In this document: positions 1 through 11,655 of the stretch, piece after piece
Numbering within the stretch: position 1 is the first letter of the stretch
Layout of the letters: each line of letters opens with the position of its first letter
NCBI GenBank assembly: GCA_907163375.1
Contig: CAJQUW010015449.1
Span: forward strand, 1-64,000
Direction: 5' to 3'
Source of the DNA: Prostheceraeus crozeri
Lineage: Eukaryota; Platyhelminthes; Polycladida; Euryleptidae
Length of the DNA: 64,000 nucleotides
Translations under genes and position numbers: made by a program
The notes under the pieces: model-generated
What the model was told of the DNA's origin: nothing
The model's input: the letters and a program-made list of their open reading frames with translations, nothing else
Database searches by the model: none

Positions 1-689
1 GAGGTGTACATCATTCTGTGAAAGTTCATTTTCGGCTCGTTCCCTGCAGAAACTCGTGCTGGCTGCCGGACTATGAGGTGTACATCATTCTGTGAAAGTC
101 ATCATTGTCGCCTCGTTCCATGCAGAAACTCGTGCTGGCTGCCGGACTATGAGGTGTACATCATTCTGTGAAAGTCTCATTGTCGGCCTCGTTCCCTGCA
201 GAAACTCGTGCTGGTGCCGGACTATGAGGTGTACATCATTCTGTGAAAGTCTCATTGTCGGCCTGTTCCCTGCAGAAACTGTGCTGGCTGCCGGACTATG
301 AGGTGTACATCATTCTGTGAAAGTCTCATTGTCGGCCTCGTTCCCTGCAGAAACTCGTGCTGGCTGCGGGACTATGAGGTGCACATCATTCTGTGAAAGT
401 CTCATTGTCGGCCTCGTTCCCTGCACAAACTCGTGCTGGCTGCCGGACTATGAGGTGTACATCATTCTGTGAAAGTCTCACTTTCGGTCTCGTTCCCTGC
501 AGAAACTCGTGCTGGCTGCCGGACTATGAGGTGTACATCATTCTTTGAGAAGCTCACTTTCGGCCTCATTCCCTGCAGAAACTCGTGCTGGCTGACGGAC
601 TATGAGGTGTACATCATTCTGTGATAGTCTCATTTTCGGCCTCGTTCCCTGCACAAACTCGTGCTGGCTGCCGGACTATGAGGTGTATT
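1..689. repeat. 76-bp satellite, left block (about 9 copies)
   Basis: Head-to-tail copies of a 76-bp unit. Each contains GAGGTGTACATCATTCTGTG, then a CCTCGTTCCCTGCA core, then CTCGTGCTGGCTGCCGGAC. Copies here are more divergent than in the right block, with several single-base gaps and substitutions. Because 76 is not a multiple of three, the frame changes at every unit and the short open frames across it are not genes. The block runs off the left edge of the window. Confidence 0.97.
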
Positions 690-3548
690 TGTGTTTGTTC
701 TGGTTTGTTTTTTGTTGTGTTGATGTGTGGGTTGTGTGTATTTGTGGTGTTATGTGTGTTTTTTGGGTTGGTTGGTGTGTGTATTGGGGGGGTGTGTTGT
801 TTTTTGTGTGTTGTGTGTTGTGTTTGTGATGTGCTGTATTTGTGCTGTGTTCTTTGGGCCGTGTGGTGATGTGTTTTGTTTTGTGTTTGTTTGTTGGTCT
901 TGTGGGGTGTGGTTGGTGGGCTTGTGGCGCTTGTGTGTTGTTGTGTTGTCTGTTTTACTTGTGGGTGGGCCCTGTGTGTGGTTTTGTGAGTGTGGCCCGT
1001 TTTGTGTTTGAGTTTTGGTTTTGTTTGTTTGTAGTTATATGTTTATGGTGTGTTGAGTTGTTTTAGTGTTATGTTGGGTTCTTTGTTTGGTTTTAGTTGG
1101 CCTGTTGGGTGTTTGTGGGTTGTTGTTGGCCCTGTGTTGTTGTTGTTTTTATGTGTTGTGTGTTTTGTTTTATTTTTGTTGTTAGTATGGTTGGGTTGGT
1201 GTTTTTCATGTTGGTTTGTTTATTTGTTTTTAGTTGGTGTTATGATGTGTTTGTATATAGTTTTTTGTAGTCCTTTGTGTATTGTTTTGGTGGTTTATCG
1301 TTTGTGTTTGTTCTCACTGGTTTGTGTTTGTGTTGTTTGTGGGATGTTTCATTCCAGGGCGCTGTTTTGGGTTGTGTGTTTTTGTTTGTGTTGTTTGTTT
1401 TTGTTTTGTGTTGTTTTCTTGTGTTTTGTTTGTTTGGCTTGTTTATTTTTGTGTTGTTTTTGTTTGGTCTTTTGTGTTGGTTGTTTTTTTGTTGTTTTGT
1501 TGTTTTTGTTTGTTTGTGTTTATTGTTTGGTTTGATGTTTGTTTTTTTTAAATTATTTTGGTTGTTTATGGTTTTTTGTTTTTTGTTGGTTTTTTTTTTG
1601 TTTTGTGGTGGCTTTGTTTGTTTGTGTTTTGTTTTTGTTTTTGTTTTTTTTTTTGGTGTTTGTTTTTTTTGTGTTTGTTTTGTTTTTTGTTTTTTTTTGT
1701 TTGTTTTTTTGTTTGTTGTGTTTTTTTTGTTTTTGTTTTGTTTTGTTTTGTTTGTTTTTGTTTGTTTTTTTTTGTTTTTGTTTTTTTTGTTTGTTTTTGT
1801 TTTGGGTTTTTTGTTTTTTTTTTGTTGTTTGGTGTTTTGTTTTTTGTTTATTGTTTTTTTGTTTTTTTTGTTTTTTGTTTTGTTTTTGTTTTTTGTTTTG
1901 TTTGTTTTTGTTTTTTGGGTTTTTGGTTTGGTTTTTGTTGTTTTTTTTGTTGTTGTGTTTTTGGTTGTTGTTGTGTTTTTTTGTTGGTTGTTTTGTGGGT
2001 TTTGTTTGTGTTTTGTGTTTGTTTGTTGTTGTTTTTTTTTGTTGTTTTGTTTGTTTTTTGTTTGGTGTTGTTTGTTTTTGTGTTGTTTGTTTGTTTTGTT
2101 TGTGGTTTTTTGTGTAGTTTTGTTTGTTGTTTGTTTTGTTGTTTGTGTTGTTTGTGTTTGTTTGTTTTGTTTTTTTTGTTTTGTTGTGTTTGTGTTTTGT
2201 TGTGTTTTGTTGTTGTTTGTTTTTTTTTTGTTGTTGTTGTTTTGTTTTGTGTTGTTTTGTGTTGTTTTGTTTTGTTTGTTGTTGTTTTGTTTTTTGTGTT
2301 GTTTTGTTTTTGTTTGTTTTGTTTTTTTGTTGTTTTTTTGTTTGTTTTGTTTTTGTTGTTTGTTTTGTGTTTGTTGTTTTTTTTGTTTTGTTTTTGTTTT
2401 TTTGTTTGTTTGTTTTGTTTGTATTTGTTTGTTTTTTTTGTTTGGTTTGTTTTTGTTTGTTTGTTTTTGTTTTGTTGTTTTGTTTGTTTTTTTGTTGTTG
2501 TTTTGTTTTTTTTGTTTTTTTGTTTTGTTTTTTGTGTTTGTTTGTTGTTTGTTGTTTGTTTTTGTGTTTTTGTTTGTTTTTTTGTTTTGTTTTTTGTTGT
2601 TGTTTTGTTTTTGTTTTGTTTGTTGTTTTGTTTTTGTTTGTTGTGTTTTTTTTTTGTGTTTGTTGTTTTGTTTGTTTGTTGTTGTTTTTGTTTTTTGTTT
2701 TTGTTTTTTTTTGTTGTGTTTGTTGTGTTTTGTTTTGTTTGTTGTTGTGTTTTGTTTTGTTTGTTTGTTTGTTTTTTGTTTGAGTTTGTTTGTTTTTTTG
2801 TTTTGTTTTTGTTGTTTGTTTTTTTGTTGTTTTTTTTTGTGTTGTTGTTTGTTGTTTGTTTGTTTTTTTTTGTTGTTTTGTTTTGTTTTGTTTTTTTGTT
2901 TTGTTGTTTTTTTGTGTGTTTGTTTGTTTGTGTTGTTGTTTGTTTTTGTTTTGTTTTGTTTGTTGTGTGTTGTTTTGTTTGTGGGTTGTTTTGTTTTTTG
3001 TTGTTGTTTTTTTTGTGTTTTGTTGTTTTTTTGTTTTTGTTGTTTTGTTTTTTGTTTTTTTTTGTTGTTTTTTTTGTTTTTTGTTGTTTGTTTGTTTGTT
3101 GTTTTGTGTGTTTGTTGTTTTTTGTTTTGTTGTTTTTGGTGTTGTTTTTGTTTTTTTTTTTGTTTTTTTGTGTTTTTTGTTTTTTTTGGTTTTGTGTTTT
3201 TGTTGTTTTTGTTGTTTTTTGTTTGTTTTGTTTGTGGTTGTGTTGTTTTTTTTTTGTGTTTTTTGTTGTTTTGTTGTGTTTTTGTTTGTTTTTTTTTGTT
3301 GTTTTGTTTGTTTTTTGTGTTTTTTTGTTGTTTTGTTTTGTTTGTTGTTTTTTTGTTTGTTTTTTTGTCTTTCGTGTTTTTTGTTTTTTTCACGGTTGTT
3401 GGTTGTTTTCGTTGGTTTTTTTTTTTGTCGTTAGTTTTTGTTTTTTTTTGGTTTTGTATTTGTATTTTTGTGGGTTTGTAGTTTTTTTTCTTTGTTTGTC
3501 GATTCATTGTGTTTATCATTTTGGTGTTTTTTCAGGGTTGTTTTAGTT
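690..3548. repeat. GT-only low-complexity block inside the satellite
   Basis: About 2.86 kb of irregular TTTG/TTG/TG runs. The plus strand is nearly devoid of A and C in the core (about 1450-3350) and somewhat more mixed at both edges. It begins and ends inside a satellite unit: GAGGTGTA on the left, then TACTTCATTCTGTG on the right. Very long open frames exist on both strands (about 730 codons of F/C/V/L on plus, about 760 of K/T/N/Q on minus), but they follow from the base composition and are not genes. It may be a true simple-sequence expansion or partly an assembly or basecalling artefact. Confidence 0.9.
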
Positions 3549-6500
3549 TGTTTGTACTTCATTCTGTGAAAGTCTCTTTGTCGGCCTCGTTCCCTGCACA
3601 AACTCGTGCTGGCTGCCGGACTATGAGGTGTACATCATTCTGTGAAAGTCTCATTGTCGGCGTCGTTCCCTGCACAAACTCGTGCTGGCTGCCGGACTAT
3701 GAGGTGTACATCATTCTGTGAAAGTCTCATTGTCGGCCTCGTTCCTGCAGAAACTCGCTCCGGCTGCCGGACTATGAGGTGTACATCATTCTGTGAAAGT
3801 CTCATTGTCGGCCTCGTTCCCTGCACAAACTCGTGCTGGCTGCCGGACTATGAGGTGTACATCATTCTGTGAAAGTCTCATTGTCGGCCTCGTTCCCTGC
3901 ACACACTCGTGCTGGCTGCCGGACTATGAGGTGTACATCATTCTGTGAAAGTCTCATTGTCGGCCTCGTTCCCTGCACAAACTCGTGCTGGCTGCCGGAC
4001 TATGAGGTGTACATCATTCTGTGAAAGTCTCATTGTCGGCCTCGTTCCCTGCAGAAACTCGTGCTGGCTGCCGGACTATGAGGTGTACATCATTCTGTGA
4101 AAGTCTCATTGTCGGCCTCGTTCCCTGCACAAACTCGTGCTGGCTGCCGGACTATGAGGTGTACATCATTCTGTGAAAGTCTCATTGTCGGCCTCGTTCC
4201 CTGCAGAAACTCGTGCTGGCTGCCGGACTATGAGGTGTACATCATTCTGTGAAAGTCTCATTGTCGGCCTCGTTCCCTGCACAAACTCGTGCTGGCTGCC
4301 GGACTATGAGGTGTACATCATTCTGTGAAAGTCTCATTGTCGGCCTCGTTCCCTGCACAAACTCGTGCTGGCTGCCGGACTATGAGGTGTACATCATTCT
4401 GTGAAAGTCTCATTGTCGGCCTCGTTCCCTGCACAAACTCGTGCTGGCTGCCGGACTATGAGGTGTACATCATTCTGTGAAAGTCTCATTGTCGGCCTCG
4501 TTCCCTGCACAAACTCGTGCTGGCTGCCGGACTATGAGGTGTACATCATTCTGTGAAAGTCTCATTGTCGGCCTCGTTCCCTGCACAAACTCGTGCTGGC
4601 TGCCGGACTATGAGGTGTACATCATTCTGTGAAAGTCTCATTGTCGGCCTCGTTCCCTGCAGAAACTCGTGCTGGCTGCCGGACTATGAGGTGTACATCA
4701 TTCTGTGAAAGTCTCATTGTCGGCCTCGTTCCCTGCACAAACTCGTGCTGGCTGCCGGACTATGAGGTGTACATCATTCTGTGAAAGTCTCATTGTCGGC
4801 CTCGTTCCCTGCACAAACTCGTGCTGGCTGCCGGACTATGAGGTGTACATCATTCTGTGAAAGTCTCATTGTCGGCCTCGTTCCTGCACAAACTCGTGCT
4901 GGCTGCCGGACTATGAGGTGTACATCATTCTGTGAAAGTCTCATTGTCGGCCTCGTTCCCTGCACAAACTCGTGCTGGCTGCCGGACTATGAGGTGTACA
5001 TCATTCTGTGAAAGTCTCATTTTCGGCCTCGTTCCCTGCAGAAACTCGTGCTGGCTGCCGGACTATGAGGTGTACATCATTCTGTGAAAGTCTCATTGTC
5101 GGCCTCGTTCCCTGCAGAAACTCGTGCTGGCTGCCGGACTATGAGGTGTACATCATTCTGTGAAAGTCTCATTGTCGGCCTCGTTCCCTGCACAAACTCG
5201 TGCTGGCTGCCGGACTATGAGGTGTACATCATTCTGTGAAAGTCTCATTGTCGGCCTCGTTCCTGCAGAAACTCGTGCTGGCTGCCGGACTATGAGGTGT
5301 ACATCATTCTGTGAAAGTCTCATTGTCGGCCTCGTTCCCTGCAGAAACTCGTGCTGGCTGCCGGACTATGAGGTGCACATCATTCTGTGAAAGTTTCATT
5401 GTCGGCCTCGTTCCCTGCAGAAACTCGTGCTGGCTGCCGGACTATGAGGTGTACATCATTCTGTGAAAGTCTCATTGTCGGCCTCGTTCCCTGCAGAAAC
5501 TCGTGCTGGCTGCCGGACTATGAGGTGTACATCATTCTGTGAAAGTCTCATTGTCGGCCTCGTTCCCTGCACAAACTCGTGCTGGCTGCCGGACTATGAG
5601 GTGTACATCATTCTGTGAAAGTCTCATTGTCGGCCTCGTTCCCTGCACAAACTCGTGCTGGCTGCCGGACTATGAGGTGTACATCATTCTGTGAAAGTCT
5701 CATTGTCGGCCTTGGTACCTGCAGAAACTCGTGCTGGCTGCCGGACTATGAGGTGTACATCATTCTGTGAAAGTCTCATTTTCGGCCTCGTTCCCTGCAG
5801 AAACTCGTGCTGTCTGCTGCGGACTATGAGGTGCACATCATTCTGTGAAAGTCTCATTGTCGGCCTCGTTCCCTGCAGAAACTCGTGCTGGCTGCCGGAC
5901 TATGAGGTGTACATCATTCTGTGAAAGTCTCATTGTCGGCCTCGTTCCCTGCAGAAACTCGTGCTGGCTGCCGGACTATGAGGTGTACATCATTCTGTGA
6001 AAGTCTCATTTTCGGCCTCGTTCCCTGCAGAAACTCGTGCTGGCTGCCGGACTATGAGGTGTACATCATTCTGTGAAAGTCTCATTGTCGGCCTCGTTCC
6101 CTGCACAAACTCGTGCTGGCTGCCGGACTATGAGGTGTACATCATTCTGTGAAAGTCTCATTGTCGGCCTCGTTCCCTGCACAAACTCGTGCTGGCTGCC
6201 GGACTATGAGGTGTACATCATTCTGTGAAAGTCTCATTGTCGGCCTCGTTCCTGCACAAACTCGTGCTGGCTGCCGGACTATGAGGTGTACATCATTCTG
6301 TGAAAGTCTCATTGTCGGCCTCGTTCCCTGCACAAACTCGTGCTGGCTGCCGGACTATGAGGTGTACATCATTCTGTGAAAGTCTCATTGTCGGCCTCGT
6401 TCCCTGCAGAAACTCGTGCTGGCTGCCGGACTATGAGGTGTACATCATTCTGTGAAAGTCTCATTGTCGGCCTCGTTCCCTGCACAAACTCGTGCTGGCT

Positions 6501-7992
6501 GCCGGACTATGAGGTGTACATCATTCTGTGAAAGTCTCATTTTCGGCCTCGTTCCCTGCAGAAACTCGTTCTGGCTGCCGGACTATGAGGTGCACATCAT
6601 TCTGTGAAAGTCTCATTGTCGGCCTCGTTCCCTGCAGAAACTCGTGCTGGCTGCCGGACTATGAGGTGTACATCATTCTGTGAAAGTCTCATTGTCGGCC
6701 TCGTTCCCTGCACAAACTCGTGCTGGCTGCCGGACTCTGAGGTGAACATCATTCTGTGAAAGTCTCATTGTCGGCCTCGTTCCCTGCACAAACTCGTGCT
6801 GGCTGCCGGACTATGAGGTGTACATCATTCTGTGAAAGTCTCATTGTCGGCCTCGTTCCCTGCAGAAACTCGTGCTGGCTGCCGGACTATGAGGTGTACA
6901 TCATTCTGTGAAAGTCTCATTGTCGGCCTCGTTCCCTGCACAAACTCGTGCTGGCTGCCGGACTATGAGGTGTACATCATTCTGTGAAAGTCTCATTGTC
7001 GGCCTCGTTCCCTGCACAAACTCGTGCTGGCTGCCGGACTATGAGGTGTACATCATTCTGTGAAAGTCTCATTGTCGGCCTCGTTCCCTGCACAAACTCG
7101 TGCTGGCTGCCGGACTATGAGGTGTACATCATTCTGTGAAAGTCTCATTGTCGGCCTCGTTCCCTGCAGAAACTCGTGCTGGCTGCCGGACTATGAGGTG
7201 TACATCATTCTGTGAAAGTCTCATTGTCGGCCTCGTTCCCTGCAGAAACTCGTGCTGGCTGCCGGACTATGAGGTGTACATCATTCTGTGAAAGTCTCAT
7301 TGTCGGCCTCGTTCCTGCAGAAACTCGTGCTGGCTGCCGGACTATGAGGTGTACATCATTCTGTGAAAGTCTCATTGTCGGCCTCGTTCCCTGCAGAAAC
7401 TCGTGCTGGCTGCCGGACTATGAGGTGTACATCATTCTGTGAAAGTCTCATTGTCGGCCTCGTTCCCTGCACAAACTCGTGCTGGCTGCCGGACTATGAG
7501 GTGTACATCATTCTGTGAAAGTCTCATTGTCGGCCTCGTTCCCTGCACAAACTCGTGCTGGCTGCCGGACTATGAGGTGTACATCATTCTGTGAAAGTCT
7601 CATTGTCGGCCTCGTTCCCTGCACAAACTCGTGCTGGCTGCCGGACTATGAGGTGTACATCATTCTGTGAAAGTCTCATTGTCGGCCTCGTTCCCTGCAG
7701 AAACTCGTTCTGGCTGCCGGACTATGAGGTGTACATCATTCTGTGAAAGTCTCATTGTCGGCCTCGTTCCCTGCAGAAACTCGTGCTGGCTGCCGGACTA
7801 TGAGGTGTACATCATTCTGTGAAAGTCTCATTGTCGGCCTCGTTCCCTGCACAAACTCGTGCTGGCTGCCGGACTATGAGGTGTACATCATTCTGTGAAA
7901 GTCTCATTGTCGGCCTCGTTCCCTGCACAAACTCGTGCTGGCTGCCGGACTATGAGGTGTACATCATTCTGTGAAAGTCTCATTGTCGGCCT
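3549..7992. repeat. 76-bp satellite, right block (about 58 copies)
   Basis: The same 76-bp unit as at 1-689, much more homogeneous. The main polymorphism is CAGAAACTC versus CACAAACTC. A few copies lack one C (GTTCCTGC, near 3744, 4881, 5260, 6250 and 7313). The stretches around 4774-5011 and 6142-6379 are the same multi-unit block, 18 units apart, so blocks longer than one unit have been duplicated. The array ends abruptly at about 7992 in unique sequence. Confidence 0.97.
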
Positions 7993-7994
7993 GC

Positions 7995-8163
7995 CTACAA
8001 ATCAGGATACTCATTATCCGGTAATTCTGACAAGAATCGACTGTCTTTCTTCACACTAGAGCCACATTCTTTGTCTTTTGATCCGCATACAAAGAGGTAG
8101 CTGGATCGAGTGTCCCTCGTCATTTCGTGTGAATTTTCCAGGGAATCCATATTTTCCACAATC
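7995..8163 (-). CDS. Possible terminal exon of an unidentified host gene
   Basis: On the minus strand a pyrimidine-rich stretch ending in TTTTTTTACAG (acceptor AG at 8164-8165) is followed by an open frame of 55 codons. It reads IVENMDSLENSHEM at its start and ends ELPDNEYPDL and a stop at 7995-7997. The composition is protein-like (many S, E, D, K). I do not recognise the family. Upstream exons would lie to the right and were not found. The exon abuts the satellite directly, so the gene may be truncated or may just end there. A chance open frame is a real alternative. Confidence 0.3.
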
Positions 8164-8469
8164 CTGTAAAAAAATTATGACATAATGAAATATAACACAT
8201 ACCAGCGACACGACATTGTGGGTACCTATTAGACACAGAATTCGATGAATGGAGAAAAATAGAAATATGTTTAAACCACAGTTTATCGCTTTTCTGTCTT
8301 TCTCTATGCTACAATCTGTATATACCACGTAGTGTAAACGCAGCGTAAAATCTGTCAATTGAAATAGTCGTAGCAGATAATTGAAGAAAATTGAAAGATA
8401 ATTGATGTGTTAAATGATAAAAACATCATTTCTGCGTACAAGTAAATATTATTATTGCATATCAATATT

Positions 8470-9394
8470 CAGTGGCGGCTCGTGCAGTCCTGCTCATGTG
8501 GGGCGCAATCCAAACGTCTTCATCTTAGCCCATCATCTACTACGGTCTCTGCTATATTTCATGTACGCCTATGTAAATGCTGTTTATGACATGATAAGTC
8601 TCACTGCAAATATACTACTGTGGTCCTTCATAATGACATTATTTTCGGAAGATGTAAAGTCCAGCGATAATCACCACCAAATAGCACACAAGGAAAACAA
8701 AATACAGCCTCCAGTTCATCTGACCCACAAAGCCATTCACATCTCGAATACCATTCTGTATTAAAATTTCTCTTGCAGTTTCGTCCTCTGTCGCTTGAAA
8801 CGTTAGCTTGGCTGCCGTTGAGTCGTGGCCTTGGCGGACCGAGATTTCTAATTTCAATTTTTTCTTGTAGGAATGTTGAGAAAAGGGCTTTCTTAAAAGA
8901 TATACAATCTGATTCATTTTCAGTCGACACAGACACAGTTATGATTGAAAGTGCTTCGCCAGTCCAAGGTTTTGTATACACGCATCAGAATAACATGAGT
9001 TTGACCAGAATCTGACTTCCCAACGCACGCGCGGCGTTACCTAATCAGAATGTACGAAAGCGAGCCAGAGGGACTTTTTGAGAGCGCCCCATCCATGCAT
9101 TGTTTACGCGTGCGAAGCTGCTAAAAATCTTCGATGTATGCAGATGTATGATCAGCAAAACATGTGTGAATCAAGGCGCACAGACTGTGCGCCCCATCCG
9201 GTAGAAGAGAGGGAGAGTGACGTCTGAATGAGTCACTGAATGTGTTTAGCAGTACAGGTTGAACTATTGATAGTTCAATTCAGTCTATCAGATCATTGCG
9301 TTTCAGCGCAATGTTCTGTGTAAATTTTCTTTGATGTAACTAATTTTTAATGGAGGGCTGCGCCCCAGGCGCCCATATGGACGGGCCGCCACTA
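8470..9394 (-). mobile_element. hAT DNA transposon, internally deleted copy
   Basis: The termini are inverted repeats: CAGTGGCGGCTCGTGCAG at the left; the reverse complement of the right end begins TAGTGGCGGCCCGTCC. Similarity continues through a GGGCGCA motif. An 8-bp direct repeat TCAATATT lies at 8462-8469 and 9395-9402, the target duplication expected of hAT elements. At 925 bp it is far shorter than an autonomous hAT and keeps only part of the transposase N-terminus, so it cannot supply its own transposase. Confidence 0.9.
8628..8981 (-). pseudogene. hAT transposase remnant (TTF/ZMYM-type zinc-finger region)
   Basis: The minus-strand frame contains EWYSRCEWLCGSDELEAVFC followed by FPCVLFGG. 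This matches the TTF-type zinc finger at the N-terminus of ZMYM-like hAT transposases, where a W-L-x-G-S motif precedes FCFPCLLF. An overlapping frame (8639-8917) carries the expected upstream stretch EISVRQGHDSTAAKLTF, so at least one frameshift separates parts of the domain. The dimerisation and DDE regions are absent. It lies within the element at 8470-9394. Confidence 0.7.
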
Positions 9395-9402
9395 TCAATA
9401 TT

Positions 9403-10378
9403 ATTGTAACAATTAGTTCAATAGACAGATATAGCAAGTTAAATAAATATACAAATACTTCTTTGTCACCGCCCATAATCATAATAAATTATCAGTACTG
9501 CTCTAGTTTTAAATATCAAATAATATTCTTATTTCATGAAATCAAGTTGCTAAGAATTCAGGATCTTTATCGGCATCCTACTATTCATTTTTCGATGTAA
9601 TATATTTTTTGACCGCAAATAGAACTTATAAGATTGTGATTTCGCGTTTCTTTCTAAATCACACACAATATAAATGTGATAACAATATAATGATGCCTAC
9701 CAGTATGCGTCAGCCTATGCTATTGATGTGTCAATTACACAATAACGATGTCAATAACCTCCAGACTTCAGGCCACATGGGAAAGGCTGTCATTTTTGTC
9801 ACTACACATTCAACTATGAAAAATTGAAGAGAACTTAAATTTTTAATTATTCTAAAAATTGCCAATTGAAAATTTTAAATAGAGCTTGAAGTTTAAATTG
9901 ATAATCAATAAACCATAACAACAGGTCCATAGATCTATACATATTTGTTTAAATTGCGACTTCATGGTTCACAATTCAAGTAACTTTTGATCATTCACAA
10001 TATATTTGTTGTTTTATAATTAATCATAATGATTAATATATGATAAAATGATATAAACAAAATTACGTAAACAAAATAACATATAATATAATGATTACAA
10101 TATGAAAAGACGAAATACGCCTTAGCTTGTGTATTAGCCTACACATTTGATTGTCAAAAAGTTTTCATTATGATTTCTCGGCATGCCTGTGTTATGCTAA
10201 CTTTCCATGCAGTGAATTAATTGCTTGGAGGCTGGTTTTATAACGTGAACGAAGGCCTATAGATGTGATATTTGACTAATCGACCTTTAAGTTATCAAGG
10301 AAACGCAAATGATAAAAATTGGATATTAGTTCGCGAGTTACAGAAACTTTCTTCCTAAATTCGGCAAAAATTACTTAA
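9403..10378. other. AT-rich stretch with no gene
   Basis: Unique AT-rich sequence between the hAT element and the fold-back element. The longest open frame (9609-9827, 72 codons) has no recognisable motif or splice context. I see no RNA gene or regulatory site here. Confidence 0.6.
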
Positions 10379-11014
10379 TAGCATGGATTTGTAGATCTTG
10401 AAATGCTGAATACAAAAATCAAATTCTTGAGTGTTACAGCCAGTCTCTTTCGCTTAAAGGTAAGGTTATGTTGGATTCCCATTGGAATCCAATGCCAAAA
10501 TTCAAGAAATATCTATGGATTGTGAAACACTTGACAGTTCCCCTACATTTTCTTTTTTGCAGAAAAGAAACTATTCATCAGAATGCCATAAAATTTGAAA
10601 CACGATTGAGTTCCGAATATCAACTTCGATACAAAAGTTGAAGTGAGTCACATGATTCAGCATTTTTTGTCTGAGAGACTCTACAGAATGAGTAAATTTC
10701 ATGCTTTGATTTAATTTTGGTGATTTTACTCATTTTGTAGAGTCTCTCAGACATCAACTACTGAATCATGTGAGTCACTTCAACTTTTATATCGAAGTTG
10801 ATGTTCGGAACTTAATCGTGTTTCAAATTTCATGGCATTCTGATGAATAGTTTCAAGTTGTCAAGTGTGTCTCAATCCACGGACATTTCTTGAATTTTAG
10901 CATTGGATTCCAATGGGAATCCTTTAACCTTACCTTTAGCCGAAAGCGACTGACTGTGACACTCAAGAATTTGATTTTTGTATTCAGCGTTTTAAGATCC
11001 ACAAAATTTGCTTC
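10379..11014. repeat. Fold-back (palindromic) element, about 636 bp
   Basis: The left arm (about 10379-10697) and right arm (about 10725-11014) are inverted copies of each other around a loop of about 28 bases. Matching pairs include GCTGAATACAAAAATCAAA against its inverse near 10970-10990, GGATTCCCATTGGAATCCAA against 10905-10925, and GTCTGAGAGACTCTAC against 10738-10753. The arms differ at a few per cent and by a small gap. No coding capacity. It has the form of a fold-back MITE; I see no clear target duplication. Confidence 0.9.
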
Positions 11015-11649
11015 AACGTGCTCCGCTCTACCAAAAATTTATGCATGCAAATCTCCATGCAATTCTGCTCAATGCCTTAAAGTCATTAAAGATTATTTCA
11101 TGTGCATTCTCTTAAAACTGTATTATTATGTTTCTCAATGATCTTCTTATCAATCATTCATTCGTTACATATTGAGCCTTTTCTGACTATCCCCTTACAA
11201 TCTTAGCATACGAGAGGAAGTAGTAAAACGACCAGTCTTGTAGAGAGACCGACAAGCAAGCATCTTCAATTACTCTACGCCAATTACTCTACCACATCAA
11301 CATGCTACAACTGCTTCACAGAAGAGATTAAGCTGATAATAAAGGACATGCAGCTGTTTATCATATCACAACATAGCCAAAGCGCTTCAGAGAACTTCGC
11401 TTCATTCCATCACTTCTTTATTACCAAATTGAATTTTTAAATACAATGTCATCTTCAAATACAAATTACATCTTTCACAGAGAGACGCATGCCTCAAGAG
11501 AGAGAGAGAGAGATTATTGAAATTATTGAAAAACCAAATACAGGATTTTTATGTTTCTTGCAAAGATATGTTTAAGTTATCGGAAGACACAAAACACGGT
11601 TACAAAAGGAGCTTTGAAATTTATAGTATTTGTCATTGGTCTTGAAAAT
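11015..11649. other. Non-coding stretch with short GA tract
   Basis: No gene seen. A short GA run lies at about 11500-11513. The right part may be the 3' untranslated end of the minus-strand LINE that follows. Confidence 0.5.
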
Positions 11650-11655
11650 TTGTAG

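Noticed and set aside
1240-3519. Open frames of 734 and 759 codons on opposite strands
   Set aside because: Pure consequence of a G/T-only sequence: stops need A on plus and are nearly absent; products are F/C/V/L or K/T/N/Q mush with no domain.
3509-7442. Repeated 60-77-codon frames (KVSLSASFPAQTRAGCRTMR type and reverse-strand partners)
   Set aside because: They are satellite units read across single-base gaps; the 76-bp period shifts frame each unit.
3549-7992. CRISPR-like array
   Set aside because: Units are contiguous with no unique spacers, and the DNA is eukaryotic.
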